In this document: piece after piece, positions 1 to 6,961 of the stretch
Numbering within the stretch: the first letter of the stretch is position 1
Layout: each line of letters starts with the position of its first letter
Source: an uncultured Clostridium sp.
GTDB lineage: Bacteria > Bacillota > Clostridia > Peptostreptococcales > Peptostreptococcaceae
DNA length: 8,467 nt
Reading direction: 5' to 3'
Assembly (NCBI GenBank): GCA_900557165.1
Contig: USRS01000095.1
Span: 1-8,467 of the forward strand
The notes under the pieces: model-generated
Seen by the model: the letters and a program-made list of their open reading frames with translations, nothing else
Databases searched by the model: none
Told to the model about the DNA's origin: nothing
Position numbers and translations under genes: made by a program

Positions 1-1
1 T

Positions 2-44
2 GGAAATTATAAATTATCCACAGATATAATAATTTATAATTTCC
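2..44. repeat. Perfect 16-bp inverted repeat with DnaA-box 9-mer
   Basis: Arms at 2-17 (GGAAATTATAAATTAT) and 29-44 are exact reverse complements, separated by 11 bases. TTATCCACA at 14-22, an exact match to the DnaA-box consensus TTATNCACA, spans the left arm and the loop. No T-run follows on the plus strand. On the minus strand only one base lies beyond the stem before the window ends, so a terminator role in that direction cannot be judged. It could be a second terminator behind degV, a cruciform-prone intergenic repeat or a protein-binding site. The symmetry is certain; the function is not. Confidence 0.75.
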
Positions 45-52
45 TTACAATT

Positions 53-76
53 AAAAAAAGAGGTTGTTTACACCTC
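53..76 (-). terminator. Rho-independent terminator of degV
   Basis: Read on the minus strand, the stem GAGGT/ACCTC (72-76 with 60-64) is followed directly by seven T (complement of 53-59). A variant pairing GAGG-TG around a TAAA loop with one bulged A is also possible. It starts about 10 bases past the degV stop, the expected place for the end of the trmL-degV transcript. The stem is short, so termination may be partial. Confidence 0.6.
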
Positions 77-86
77 CTTAATTTAT

Positions 87-935
87 CTATTTTTTGAATA
101 CTAATATTCCACCTACACCAGGTCCTGAATGAGCACCTATGCAAGTACCAACAATAAAGTATTCTATTTTTTTAGGTTTAAAAACTTCTTTTGCTATTTC
201 AGTAAGTTTTTCTCTTTCTTTTAAATCATCACTATATCCTATGTAAACTTCATCTTGTTCTATGTCATCACCTAGTTCTTCTTTAATACATTCAATCATT
301 TTATTAGTTACATTTTTCTTTCCTCTAGCTTGACCAACTTGAGAAACTAATCCATCTTTAACTTCTAGTATAGGTTTTATGTTTAATAAACTTCCTACTG
401 CAGCTTTAGTAGAAGATATTCTTCCACCTTTTTTAAGGTATTCTAAAGTATCTACAGTAAACATAAGAACATATTTTTCTTTTATTTCGTCTAAGGCTTT
501 AAATACTTCTTCTATAGTTTTGCCTTCTTTTATCATCTCAGCCGCTTTAACCACAAAGAAACCTGAACCAAAAGTTAAGTTATTAGTATCATATATATAT
601 ATATCACCTTCTATATCATTTTTAGCCATTATTGCACTTTGGCATGTACCTGTAGCTGCTGCTGATCCAGATATATATAATATTGTTTTTCCTTCTTTTG
701 TGTATTTATCAAAAACTTCTTTAAATTGAGCATAAGTAGCTTGAGAAGTTTTTGGATGTGCATTTTCTTCTCTTAGAATTTTATAAAATTCCTCTGGTTC
801 AATATCTATACCATCTCTATATTCTTTTCCATTAAGTATAAGTGTTAGTGGTACTACATCTATATCATACTGCTGTAAATATTCCTTATTAACATCAGAT
901 AAACTATCACAGATTATTTTAATATTATTATTCAT
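87..935 (-). CDS. degV: DegV family fatty-acid-binding protein
   Basis: DegV/FakB-type protein of 282 residues, the usual family length. Proteins of this family bind a single fatty acid in the cytoplasm; FakB members present it to the kinase FakA for phosphorylation and entry into phospholipid synthesis. Visible landmarks are the N-terminal strand ending in D10-S11, the PKTSQ motif (61-65), the glycine/serine loop ISGSAAATGT (88-97) in place of the common ISSGLSGT, LKKGGRIS (167-174), and the C-terminal GAHSGPG loop (267-273), which in the family helps hold the fatty-acid carboxylate. The ATG at 935 has AAAGGAG (945-951) nine bases upstream. It follows trmL after 42 bp with no clear promoter of its own, so co-transcription is likely. 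Whether it is a true FakB partner or another DegV paralogue cannot be told; no fakA is in view. Confidence 0.93.
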   Translation of the reverse strand: MNNNIKIICDSLSDVNKEYLQQYDIDVVPLTLILNGKEYRDGIDIEPEEFYKILREENAHPKTSQATYAQFKEVFDKYTKEGKTILYISGSAAATGTCQSAIMAKNDIEGDIYIYDTNNLTFGSGFFVVKAAEMIKEGKTIEEVFKALDEIKEKYVLMFTVDTLEYLKKGGRISSTKAAVGSLLNIKPILEVKDGLVSQVGQARGKKNVTNKMIECIKEELGDDIEQDEVYIGYSDDLKEREKLTEIAKEVFKPKKIEYFIVGTCIGAHSGPGVGGILVFKK

Positions 936-962
936 CCTGTTAATCTCCTTTCTTTGTCATTG

Positions 963-980
963 TAATTATATTTATAATTA
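963..980. repeat. A/T-only palindrome at the trmL stop codon
   Basis: TAATTATA (963-970) and TATAATTA (973-980) are perfect complements with a 2-base centre, and the trmL stop (978-980) lies in one arm. The stem has no G or C and no T-tract follows, so it is not a convincing terminator. It fits readthrough from trmL into degV. It also contains a TATAAT on the minus strand (965-970) without a recognisable -35 hexamer. Confidence 0.4.
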
Positions 981-1448
981 TCTCATATTCGGATAACCAA
1001 TTTGTCTTAATGCTTCATAAACAACTATGGCAACTGAATTTGATAAATTTAATGATCTAGCTCTTTCTAATTTTACCATAGGTATTCTCATACATGTTTC
1101 TTTATTTTCAGCAAGTAAACTTTCTGGTAATCCTTTTGTTTCTTTTCCAAAAACTAAAAAGCAACCATCTTCAAATTTCATATCTGAATGAGATTGATTT
1201 GTTTTTGTTGTAGAGAAGAAGTATTTTCCATCTGGGTATTTTTCAAATAATTCTTCTAAACTATCATAATATCTTATATCAGATATATCCCAATAATCTA
1301 ATCCACTTCTTTTTAAATATTTATCTTCTAATGAAAAACCTAGCGGTCTTATTAAATGCAGTGTTGCTCCTGTGTTTGCACAAGTTCTTATTATATTGCC
1401 TGTGTTTTGTGGTATTTCAGGTTCTACTAATACTACGTTTATTGACAT
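978..1448 (-). CDS. trmL: tRNA (cytidine/uridine(34)-2'-O)-methyltransferase TrmL
   Basis: SPOUT-class methyltransferase of 156 residues, typical for TrmL (YibK/CspR). It transfers methyl from S-adenosylmethionine to the 2'-hydroxyl of the wobble nucleotide, in characterised members of tRNA-Leu(CAA) and tRNA-Leu(UAA). The three SPOUT motifs are present: EPEIPQNTGNIIRTC (9-23) with N15, FGKETKGLP (100-108), and RSLNLSNSVAIVVYEALRQ (131-149), which forms the trefoil knot and SAM pocket. The segment before motif 3 reads PMVKLERARS instead of the common PMRPGARS. The ATG at 1448 is chosen because GGAGGA lies six to seven bases upstream (1454-1459). The gene has its own extended -10 promoter and probably heads a transcript with degV. 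QueG, encoded elsewhere in this window, also acts in modification of position 34. Confidence 0.95.
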   Translation of the reverse strand: MSINVVLVEPEIPQNTGNIIRTCANTGATLHLIRPLGFSLEDKYLKRSGLDYWDISDIRYYDSLEELFEKYPDGKYFFSTTKTNQSHSDMKFEDGCFLVFGKETKGLPESLLAENKETCMRIPMVKLERARSLNLSNSVAIVVYEALRQIGYPNMR

Positions 1449-1484
1449 ATCATTCCTCCATTTATGTAGAATATTTTGTTAATT

Positions 1485-1502
1485 TTGCTTAATTTTAAGC
1501 AA
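1485..1502. promoter_or_regulatory. 18-bp palindrome in the trmL leader
   Basis: TTGCTTAA (1485-1492) and TTAAGCAA (1495-1502) are perfect complements around a central TT. The site starts about 15 bases after the expected transcription start of trmL and ends well before its ribosome binding site. The near-absence of a loop suits a DNA operator better than an RNA hairpin, although a 7-bp stem with a 4-base loop could also form. The symmetry is seen; regulation is inferred. Confidence 0.5.
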
Positions 1503-1523
1503 GCCCAATAAATTCCTAAGTAC

Positions 1524-1551
1524 ATTATAACAGAAATTTATTCGAATTAAA
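1524..1551 (-). promoter_or_regulatory. Extended -10 promoter for trmL-degV
   Basis: On the minus strand TGTTATAAT (complement of 1524-1532) is a perfect TGn extended -10 element. A weak -35, TTTAAT (1546-1551), sits 16 bp upstream. Transcription would start near 1517, giving a leader of about 70 nt that contains the 1485-1502 palindrome. It lies in the 118-bp gap after the vanW-family gene, which has no clear terminator, so readthrough may add to expression. Confidence 0.6.
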
Positions 1552-1566
1552 GTTGCTTTTTATAGG

Positions 1567-2904
1567 TTACTTCCTTAGCTCCCTTGTTCCATATATAATT
1601 ATTTTGTCTTGAGGTGGGTAATAACTCTCACCTATATATTCTGTTTTTTTACCAAAATTATTTTTATATACTCTATAAGTTTTAACTTTATATCCTTTTC
1701 GACCTTCCTGTTCTACCTTTCTTACACCTAAATTATATTTTTCACTATTTTTTCTGATTATTCTATTGTGAAGTATATCTGTAGTTTCTGTTATTACCTC
1801 TATGTCTTTGATATCTTTTTCATTTCCATAAATAGTACATACTATTTTATTATCCATTACTTCATTATAAATAAAAATAGGTGTATTGTATTTATTTAAA
1901 AATTTTAAATCAATACATCCAACTGATACAGTTGCGTCTCGCCCTTTTTCTATATAAGGACTTGGTATAGAATGGTTTCTTACATTTATAATTTTTAATC
2001 CAGAATATAATGCAGCATTATATATGGTGCTAGATACTTGGCACATTCCACCACCTATACCTTTGTTTGGCTTGCCATTTATTATAACAGGAGCTTCTTT
2101 TAAATATTTGTCTATATGAGAATTTTGTATATTTGAATTAAATGAAAAAACTTCTCCTGTATCTAATAATATATTATTTGTAGCTTTTGCTGCTAATCTT
2201 ATATTATTAACTCTATTATAATTTTTAGAATTAAAATGCGTTTCAAATCTTCCTAAAATTGTATTTATCTTACTTAAATCTTCATAAGTATACAGAGGAT
2301 TTACTACTAAAATTGGTATAACTTCTTCTTTATTATCTATTTCTTTTATTTTTCTAATTATTGTGTTTTTTAATTCTTCTTTATTTAGCTTATATCCATT
2401 TTTTTCTTTACTTATAACTATTTGATTGTTATTTATTTTTATAGTTGAACTTACAGGTCTTACATAAATTTTTTTATTCAACTCACTTAAATATTTATCA
2501 AGTTTTTTTTGATCAAAAGTAACACTATAATCAAGTATTACTTTTTTTCCAAAATGTAAATCACTACGTATTTTTATATTTGAAATAATACCTTCATTTC
2601 GACCAATATTATAAGCTTTTTCCACTAATTCATTTACATTATAATCTACATCTATATATTCGTTACAAAAAGTATATTTATTATTATTTAATTTTAATAA
2701 AAATGAATTACATTTTGATAGGTTTTTATTAATTTTTTCTTTTGCCTCTTCTTTTGTTAAATTTGAAATATTAATATCTTTAACATAAATATTTTTTTGT
2801 ATTTTACCTTCAAATACAATGGCATTACTTAAGACCACATTGCTAAAAGATATAATAAATAGTGATAAAATTATTGCAATCTTAAGTTTTCTCAAAATTA
2901 TCAT
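1567..2904 (-). CDS. VanW family protein with C-terminal G5 domain
   Basis: A 445-residue cell-envelope protein. A hydrophobic segment at residues 8-27 after a basic start (RKLK) is a membrane anchor or signal peptide. Next come a region resembling the PG_binding_4 domain (about 35-195, with the NISNLTKEEAKEKI signature), the VanW core (about 220-350) with GIGGGMCQVSST (282-293) and NHSIPSPYIEKGRDATV (310-326), and a G5-like domain (about 375-440). The VanW name comes from vancomycin-resistance clusters, but chromosomal VanW/G5 proteins are common in Clostridia and no van genes are nearby. The biochemical role of the VanW domain is unknown; G5 domains are thought to bind wall polymers. The start ATG overlaps the nth stop (ATGA), with AGGAAAGGA directly before it inside nth, indicating translational coupling. 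An internal TTG codon at residue 4 is a less likely start. Confidence 0.9.
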   Translation of the reverse strand: MIILRKLKIAIILSLFIISFSNVVLSNAIVFEGKIQKNIYVKDINISNLTKEEAKEKINKNLSKCNSFLLKLNNNKYTFCNEYIDVDYNVNELVEKAYNIGRNEGIISNIKIRSDLHFGKKVILDYSVTFDQKKLDKYLSELNKKIYVRPVSSTIKINNNQIVISKEKNGYKLNKEELKNTIIRKIKEIDNKEEVIPILVVNPLYTYEDLSKINTILGRFETHFNSKNYNRVNNIRLAAKATNNILLDTGEVFSFNSNIQNSHIDKYLKEAPVIINGKPNKGIGGGMCQVSSTIYNAALYSGLKIINVRNHSIPSPYIEKGRDATVSVGCIDLKFLNKYNTPIFIYNEVMDNKIVCTIYGNEKDIKDIEVITETTDILHNRIIRKNSEKYNLGVRKVEQEGRKGYKVKTYRVYKNNFGKKTEYIGESYYPPQDKIIIYGTRELRK

Positions 2905-3527
2905 TCCTTTCCTTGATAAAAATCACAATCATCTTTTATTAGACATATTTCACATTCTGGTTTTCTTGCTTTGCACATTCTTCTACCATGAAATATTAAT
3001 ACATGATGAGAATGAGACCATCTATGCTTTGGAATAGCCTCCATTAAAGCAAATTCTGTTTTTTCTGGTGTTTTTGTATGAACAATTCCTATTCTATTAG
3101 CAACTCTAAAAACATGAGTATCTACTGCTATAGCGTCTTTATTAAATGCATTACTTAAAACCACATCAGCAGTTTTTCTTCCAACACCAGGTAACTTTAT
3201 TAATTCTTCTAAGGTATCTGGGACTTTTCCATTATAATTTGAGCATATCATTTGAGATGCTTCTTTAATTTTTTTTGCCTTACTTTTATACAAGCCACAA
3301 GTTCTTATCTCCCCCATTATTTCTTCTTCTGATAACTTTGCAAAATCCTCAGCTGTATTATACTTTTTAAAAAGTTCTCTAGTTACAATATTTACTCTTA
3401 CATCAGTACATTGTGCCGATAATATTGTAGCTATAAGTAATTCAAAAGCTGTAGTATACTCTAATTCACATTGAGCATCTGGATATATTGTCTCTAATTT
3501 ATCTAAAATTTTATTTACATTTTTCAT
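2901..3527 (-). CDS. nth: Endonuclease III (DNA glycosylase/AP lyase)
   Basis: Bifunctional base-excision repair enzyme that removes oxidised pyrimidines and cleaves the abasic site by beta-elimination. It has 208 residues, close to the family norm of about 211. The helix-hairpin-helix LPGVGRKTA (112-120) contains the catalytic lysine K118, and D136 in the AVDTHVFRV block matches the catalytic aspartate. The C-terminal [4Fe-4S] loop is complete: C185-x6-C192-x2-C195-x5-C201. The ATG at 3527 has AGGGAG (3535-3540) seven bases upstream. It overlaps the downstream vanW-family gene by 4 bp and is separated from the upstream protease gene by a strong terminator. A promoter must therefore lie in about 3528-3625, where I find only weak candidates. 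Confidence 0.97.
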   Translation of the reverse strand: MKNVNKILDKLETIYPDAQCELEYTTAFELLIATILSAQCTDVRVNIVTRELFKKYNTAEDFAKLSEEEIMGEIRTCGLYKSKAKKIKEASQMICSNYNGKVPDTLEELIKLPGVGRKTADVVLSNAFNKDAIAVDTHVFRVANRIGIVHTKTPEKTEFALMEAIPKHRWSHSHHVLIFHGRRMCKARKPECEICLIKDDCDFYQGKE

Positions 3528-3624
3528 TTTATTTCTCCCTCATTTTATCTTTTGTCTTTATTATCTATCAATTTAGTCAATCTATAACAAAGTATCGTTT
3601 CTCAATTTTTTGATTTTTTGTATT

Positions 3625-3656
3625 AAAAAAGCAAAAACTTTACAAGTTCTTGCTTT
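3625..3656 (-). terminator. Strong rho-independent terminator of the LonC-like gene
   Basis: On the minus strand, AAAGCAAGAACTT (3644-3656) pairs with AAGTTTTTGCTTT (3628-3640) around the 3-base loop GTA. This gives a 13-bp stem with a single G-U wobble, and the T-run continues through 3625. It starts 17 bases after the protease stop codon. The plus-strand side has no T-tract, so it works in one direction only and isolates nth from the upstream transcript. Confidence 0.88.
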
Positions 3657-3672
3657 AATTATATCAATTTAC

Positions 3673-5904
3673 TTATTTATTATTTATATCTTTTGATTTA
3701 TTGTAAGCATCTAATTTTCTTTTTACCAAAACTTTCACATCTTCAAACATTTTATCCATTAAAATTTCTACACTTTCTTCAATTTTACTTACAGGATATA
3801 TATTAAATTTCCCCTTAGAAATATCTTCTTCCATTTCATCAGTTAAAATTAAATTGTCCATATTATCCTTTGGCAAAATAACTCCATAAGTTTTATCTTT
3901 TAATCCTCGCTTTTTGCAAATATTATAAAATCCTTCTACTTTCTCCGTTATTCCACCAACAACTTGTATTTCACCTTTTTGATTCAAAGAACCTGTAATT
4001 GCTATATTTTGTTTTATAGGTATTCCACTTAGAGAAGATAATAAAGCGCAAAGCTCAGCAAGAGTTGCACTATCTCCTTCTATGCCTCCATAGCTTTGTT
4101 CAAAGCATATATATGCATTAACTGATAATGGATACTCTTGAGCAAAGTTTTCTGTCAAATATCCCTGTAAAATAAGTACACTCTTATTGTGTATAGGTCC
4201 ACTCATTTTAGCTTCTCGTTCTATATTTATTAACCCTTTATTTCCCATGCTAGTTGTTACACTTATTCTAGATGGTCTTCCAAAGGAATATTCACCCATA
4301 CTATAAACAGAAAGTCCATTTATCACACCAACCTTAGAGCCTTTCGTATCTATTATAATAGTATTATTATCCATAAATTCATCTATTTTATTTTCTATTT
4401 TATTTAAACGTTTGTGCTTTTCATTTATTGCTTTTTTTACATGATACTTTTCAACAAATTCTTTATTTTCTATTTGTGCAAAAACATTTGCTTCTGTTAT
4501 TATTTCCAATAACTTATTAAAGTCTGTTGACAATTTCTTCTTACTTCCAACAATTCGTGTACTTTGTTTAATAATATCTTCTACTGCATCATAAGTAAAA
4601 TGTTTGAAATTATTCTTTTCACATTGATAAGCTATAAATTTAGCTATTCCATTTTCTGTTGCTTCATTTCTATTCATTTCATTATCAAAGTCCACAAATA
4701 TTTTAAAGTATTTACTAAAGTCATTGTCATGTCTATAAAGCACATTATAAATATAATTACTTCCTATTAATATAATTTTTAAATTTAGCGGTATTTCTTC
4801 TGGTTCTATAGATACCTTTGCTTCTATAGGAATTTTTTGTGATTGTATGGCTCTTTTTAACAATTCCCAAGACAAAGGATATGATAAAAGTTGTTGTGCA
4901 TATAAAACTAAATAACCACCATTTGCTTTTTGTAAAGACCCTGAAAAAATTTTAGTAAAATCAGTTTTTATATTTCCACTATTATAATCGTATTCAACTT
5001 TTCCAAATAAATTTGATGGACTTGGATTAGATTCAACAATGATTGGTGCACATTCATTATTTTGATTATCAACAAATAAATTTACAACATATTTTAAAAA
5101 ACAATCCTTACTATAAAATTCCTTAATATCTTCATCTTCTAAATAAAATAATTCTAAATTTTTTAATATATCTTCCCTTATGCTATTTATATAATTTATA
5201 ATTTTATCATTATCTGTATACTTTTCTTTCAACTCTTCAATATGTGGATCTACGACAATTTTGCCAACTTCATCTTCTATTTCTATCATTATTGATTTTA
5301 TATTTTCTTCAATTTCGCGGATCTGATAAACTACTTTTATGGCCATATTTTCAAGTTCCTTTTTTATTTTAAAAAACTCTTCTGAAGAAACTTCATCTTC
5401 AAAATTTTCATTTAACGGAACAAATACCATACCAACTTTACTGCTTTTTAGTTTAAATCCTTTCGATTCCCCATAATTTTTTATTTTCTTAACTAAATTT
5501 TCTTTTTCAATTTCATATTCTTCCAACATCGTATTTTTGTTAACTTCATATTCTTCACTGTCAAAAGCTTCTCTAATTTCTTCAAATAATTTATCTATCA
5601 TTTCTTCTATGTCTTCTTTGAAGTCTTTACCTTTTCCTCTTTCTAAGCTTATTACAATTGGTTCTCTTGGATTTTCAAAATTATATACATAGCACCAATC
5701 TTTATGATTATTTTTATTTTTTGCATGTTCTTTTAATACTTTTAAACTATAAGTACTTTTACCTGTGCCAGGATTTCCTGCCACATATATGTTATAAGCT
5801 GGATTATCTATTCTCAAGCCTAATTCCATGGCTGTAATAGCTCTGTCTTGACCTAAAAAATCTCTTAAAGGTTCTATTTCTGATGTATTCTTAAATTTTT
5901 GCAT
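3673..5904 (-). CDS. LonC/YcbZ-like ATP-dependent serine protease
   Basis: A 743-residue AAA_32-Lon_C protein of the Lon-related family that includes E. coli YcbZ and clostridial homologues of similar length. It lacks the N-terminal substrate-binding domain of classical Lon. Walker A is GNPGTGKS (43-50). A long charged, probably coiled-coil insertion (about 95-290) precedes the Walker B region ANGGYLVLYAQQLL (327-340), which lacks the usual DE pair. A sensor-1-like segment (IILIGSNYIYN, 377-387) and helical AAA parts follow. The protease domain (about 520-725) has the Ser-Lys dyad S612 (EGDSATLAEL) and K655 (GGITEKVEGF), 43 residues apart as in E. coli Lon. It should be a cytoplasmic protease with weak or altered ATPase activity; substrates are unknown. 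AAAGGGG (5911-5917) six bases before the ATG supports the start. It is transcribed alone, from its own promoter to its own terminator. Confidence 0.9.
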   Translation of the reverse strand: MQKFKNTSEIEPLRDFLGQDRAITAMELGLRIDNPAYNIYVAGNPGTGKSTYSLKVLKEHAKNKNNHKDWCYVYNFENPREPIVISLERGKGKDFKEDIEEMIDKLFEEIREAFDSEEYEVNKNTMLEEYEIEKENLVKKIKNYGESKGFKLKSSKVGMVFVPLNENFEDEVSSEEFFKIKKELENMAIKVVYQIREIEENIKSIMIEIEDEVGKIVVDPHIEELKEKYTDNDKIINYINSIREDILKNLELFYLEDEDIKEFYSKDCFLKYVVNLFVDNQNNECAPIIVESNPSPSNLFGKVEYDYNSGNIKTDFTKIFSGSLQKANGGYLVLYAQQLLSYPLSWELLKRAIQSQKIPIEAKVSIEPEEIPLNLKIILIGSNYIYNVLYRHDNDFSKYFKIFVDFDNEMNRNEATENGIAKFIAYQCEKNNFKHFTYDAVEDIIKQSTRIVGSKKKLSTDFNKLLEIITEANVFAQIENKEFVEKYHVKKAINEKHKRLNKIENKIDEFMDNNTIIIDTKGSKVGVINGLSVYSMGEYSFGRPSRISVTTSMGNKGLINIEREAKMSGPIHNKSVLILQGYLTENFAQEYPLSVNAYICFEQSYGGIEGDSATLAELCALLSSLSGIPIKQNIAITGSLNQKGEIQVVGGITEKVEGFYNICKKRGLKDKTYGVILPKDNMDNLILTDEMEEDISKGKFNIYPVSKIEESVEILMDKMFEDVKVLVKRKLDAYNKSKDINNK

Positions 5905-5951
5905 ACTAATCCCCTTTCTTCTTCTATTTATACGAACTAAGATTAGACCTC

Positions 5952-5979
5952 ATTATAAACTTAATAAATTATATGTAAC
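5952..5979 (-). promoter_or_regulatory. Candidate sigma-A promoter of the LonC-like gene
   Basis: The minus strand has TATAAT (complement of 5952-5957) with GTTACA (5974-5979) 16 bp upstream, four of six matches to TTGACA. This gives a leader of about 40 nt before the start codon. A second TATAAT (5968-5973) lies in the spacer but has no good -35. The queG terminator lies just upstream, so an independent promoter is expected here. Confidence 0.5.
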
Positions 5980-6006
5980 TAATATCTTTAATTTGACTTA
6001 ATTTAA

Positions 6007-6047
6007 GAAAAAGAAAAAGTCTATGATTTATTATTTCATAGACTTTT
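6007..6047 (-). terminator. Terminator of queG, overlapping its last codons
   Basis: On the minus strand AAAAGTCTATGA (6036-6047) pairs perfectly with TCATAGACTTTT (6015-6026) across a 9-base loop. The run TTTTTCTTTTTCTT lies on the 3' side. The 5' arm contains the final sense codons of queG (K-S-M) and the TAA stop (6031-6033) sits in the loop. The plus-strand side has no T-run. Confidence 0.8.
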
Positions 6048-6936
6048 CCTTAATTATATCCATATTTCTTTTTATAATATTTCTTCCTCTCCAACTAAAT
6101 GCTCTATCATTATACCTTCTTTTAAATTCTTTATTTGATATGCTATTAATTTCTTCTTCACTTAAATTTGTTATTAAATTTGTAGTAAATTCCTCTATAT
6201 TACTAATTGCCACATCTTGATTATGAGGACATACATTTTGGCATACATCACATCCAAATACAGATTTATTTTTTCTCATTTTCTCTTTTTCTTCATCTGT
6301 TAATTCTTCTTTTTTCTGGGTTATATATGAAACACATTTTTTAGGATCCATTTGGTAATTCCCTTCCAAAGCATTTCCCGGACAATATTTTACACATTTA
6401 TTACATTTCATACAATTCTTATTTAATTTTTCATCTGGTTCTAAATTATAATTATTTACTATATATCCAATAAAAACATAAGATCCATATTTATCTGTAA
6501 TTAAATTATTATTTATTCCATAATATCCAAGACCTGCTAAATAAGCTAAGTATCTATCTACTAAAGGTCCGTTATCAGCAAAAATTTTATACTCAAATTT
6601 TTCATCTTTACTTTTTATTTCTTCACATATTTTATTTAATTTTTCTTTTATAACTAAATGATAATCTAATCCATGACAATACATGGATATATTAGATTCA
6701 TATTTTTCTCCTACATAATAAGGTATTGCACAAACTATAATTGATGATGCATCTTCCATAATTAATTTTGGATTTATTCTTTTTTCTATATCAGGCTCTT
6801 CCATACCTGTTATTAAATTTTTATTTACTTTGTCTTCTAATACTTTTTTTAATTCCTCATAAGGTCCAATAGGAGCTATTCCCACAGTATCTATGTTATT
6901 CTTATTAAAAAGCTCAATTATTTCTATTTTATTCAT
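6031..6936 (-). CDS. queG: Epoxyqueuosine reductase QueG, short form
   Basis: Cobalamin-dependent iron-sulfur enzyme that reduces epoxyqueuosine to queuosine at tRNA position 34, the last step of queuosine synthesis. The N-terminal DUF1730-type domain (about 50-130) is followed by FADNGPLVDRYLA (119-131), where D121 aligns with the catalytic acid of the family motif VDTAP. The ferredoxin region has C175-x2-C178-x2-C181-x3-C185-P, C201, and C229-x2-C232-x3-C236-P, enough for two [4Fe-4S] clusters. At 301 residues it ends soon after the conserved RRYNDRAFSWRGRNIIKRN block and lacks the C-terminal HEAT-like extension of the roughly 380-residue E. coli and Bacillus enzymes. The stop is real, because the terminator overlaps it. 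The ATG at 6936 has GAAAGGA about eight bases upstream. It is divergent from the RusA-like gene, with 63 bp between the start codons. No other queuosine gene is in view. Confidence 0.92.
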   Translation of the reverse strand: MNKIEIIELFNKNNIDTVGIAPIGPYEELKKVLEDKVNKNLITGMEEPDIEKRINPKLIMEDASSIIVCAIPYYVGEKYESNISMYCHGLDYHLVIKEKLNKICEEIKSKDEKFEYKIFADNGPLVDRYLAYLAGLGYYGINNNLITDKYGSYVFIGYIVNNYNLEPDEKLNKNCMKCNKCVKYCPGNALEGNYQMDPKKCVSYITQKKEELTDEEKEKMRKNKSVFGCDVCQNVCPHNQDVAISNIEEFTTNLITNLSEEEINSISNKEFKRRYNDRAFSWRGRNIIKRNMDIIKEKSMK

Positions 6937-6961
6937 AAAATATCCTTTCTTTAAATCCTCT

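Noticed and set aside
379..729. Open reading frame of 116 codons on the plus strand inside degV
   Set aside because: Antisense to a clear DegV coding region; no family signature and no ribosome binding site.
1567..2904. Reading the VanW-family gene as vancomycin resistance
   Set aside because: No vanH, vanA/B, vanX, vanS or vanR genes nearby. The VanW/G5 architecture with a membrane anchor is an ordinary chromosomal protein in Clostridia.
2819..3037. Plus-strand open frame of 72 codons spanning the nth/vanW junction
   Set aside because: Antisense to two well-supported genes. Its hydrophobic look comes from reading AT-rich coding DNA on the wrong strand.
3541..3624. Promoter for nth, for example TTGATA with GATAAA 16 bp downstream on the minus strand
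   Set aside because: The start site would fall on or next to the ribosome binding site, and the -10 match is weak. A promoter is expected here but none can be named with confidence.
4564..4770. Plus-strand open frame of 68 codons, membrane-like
   Set aside because: Lies wholly inside the LonC-like gene on the opposite strand. The Ile/Phe-rich composition is what antisense AT-rich sequence gives.
5988..6004. Direct repeat TTAATTT at 5988-5994 and 5998-6004 upstream of the protease promoter
   Set aside because: Too short and A/T-only; expected by chance in this composition.
6023..6220. Plus-strand open frame of 65 codons resembling a small membrane protein or toxin
   Set aside because: Antisense to the end of queG and begins inside the queG terminator stem; no ribosome binding site.
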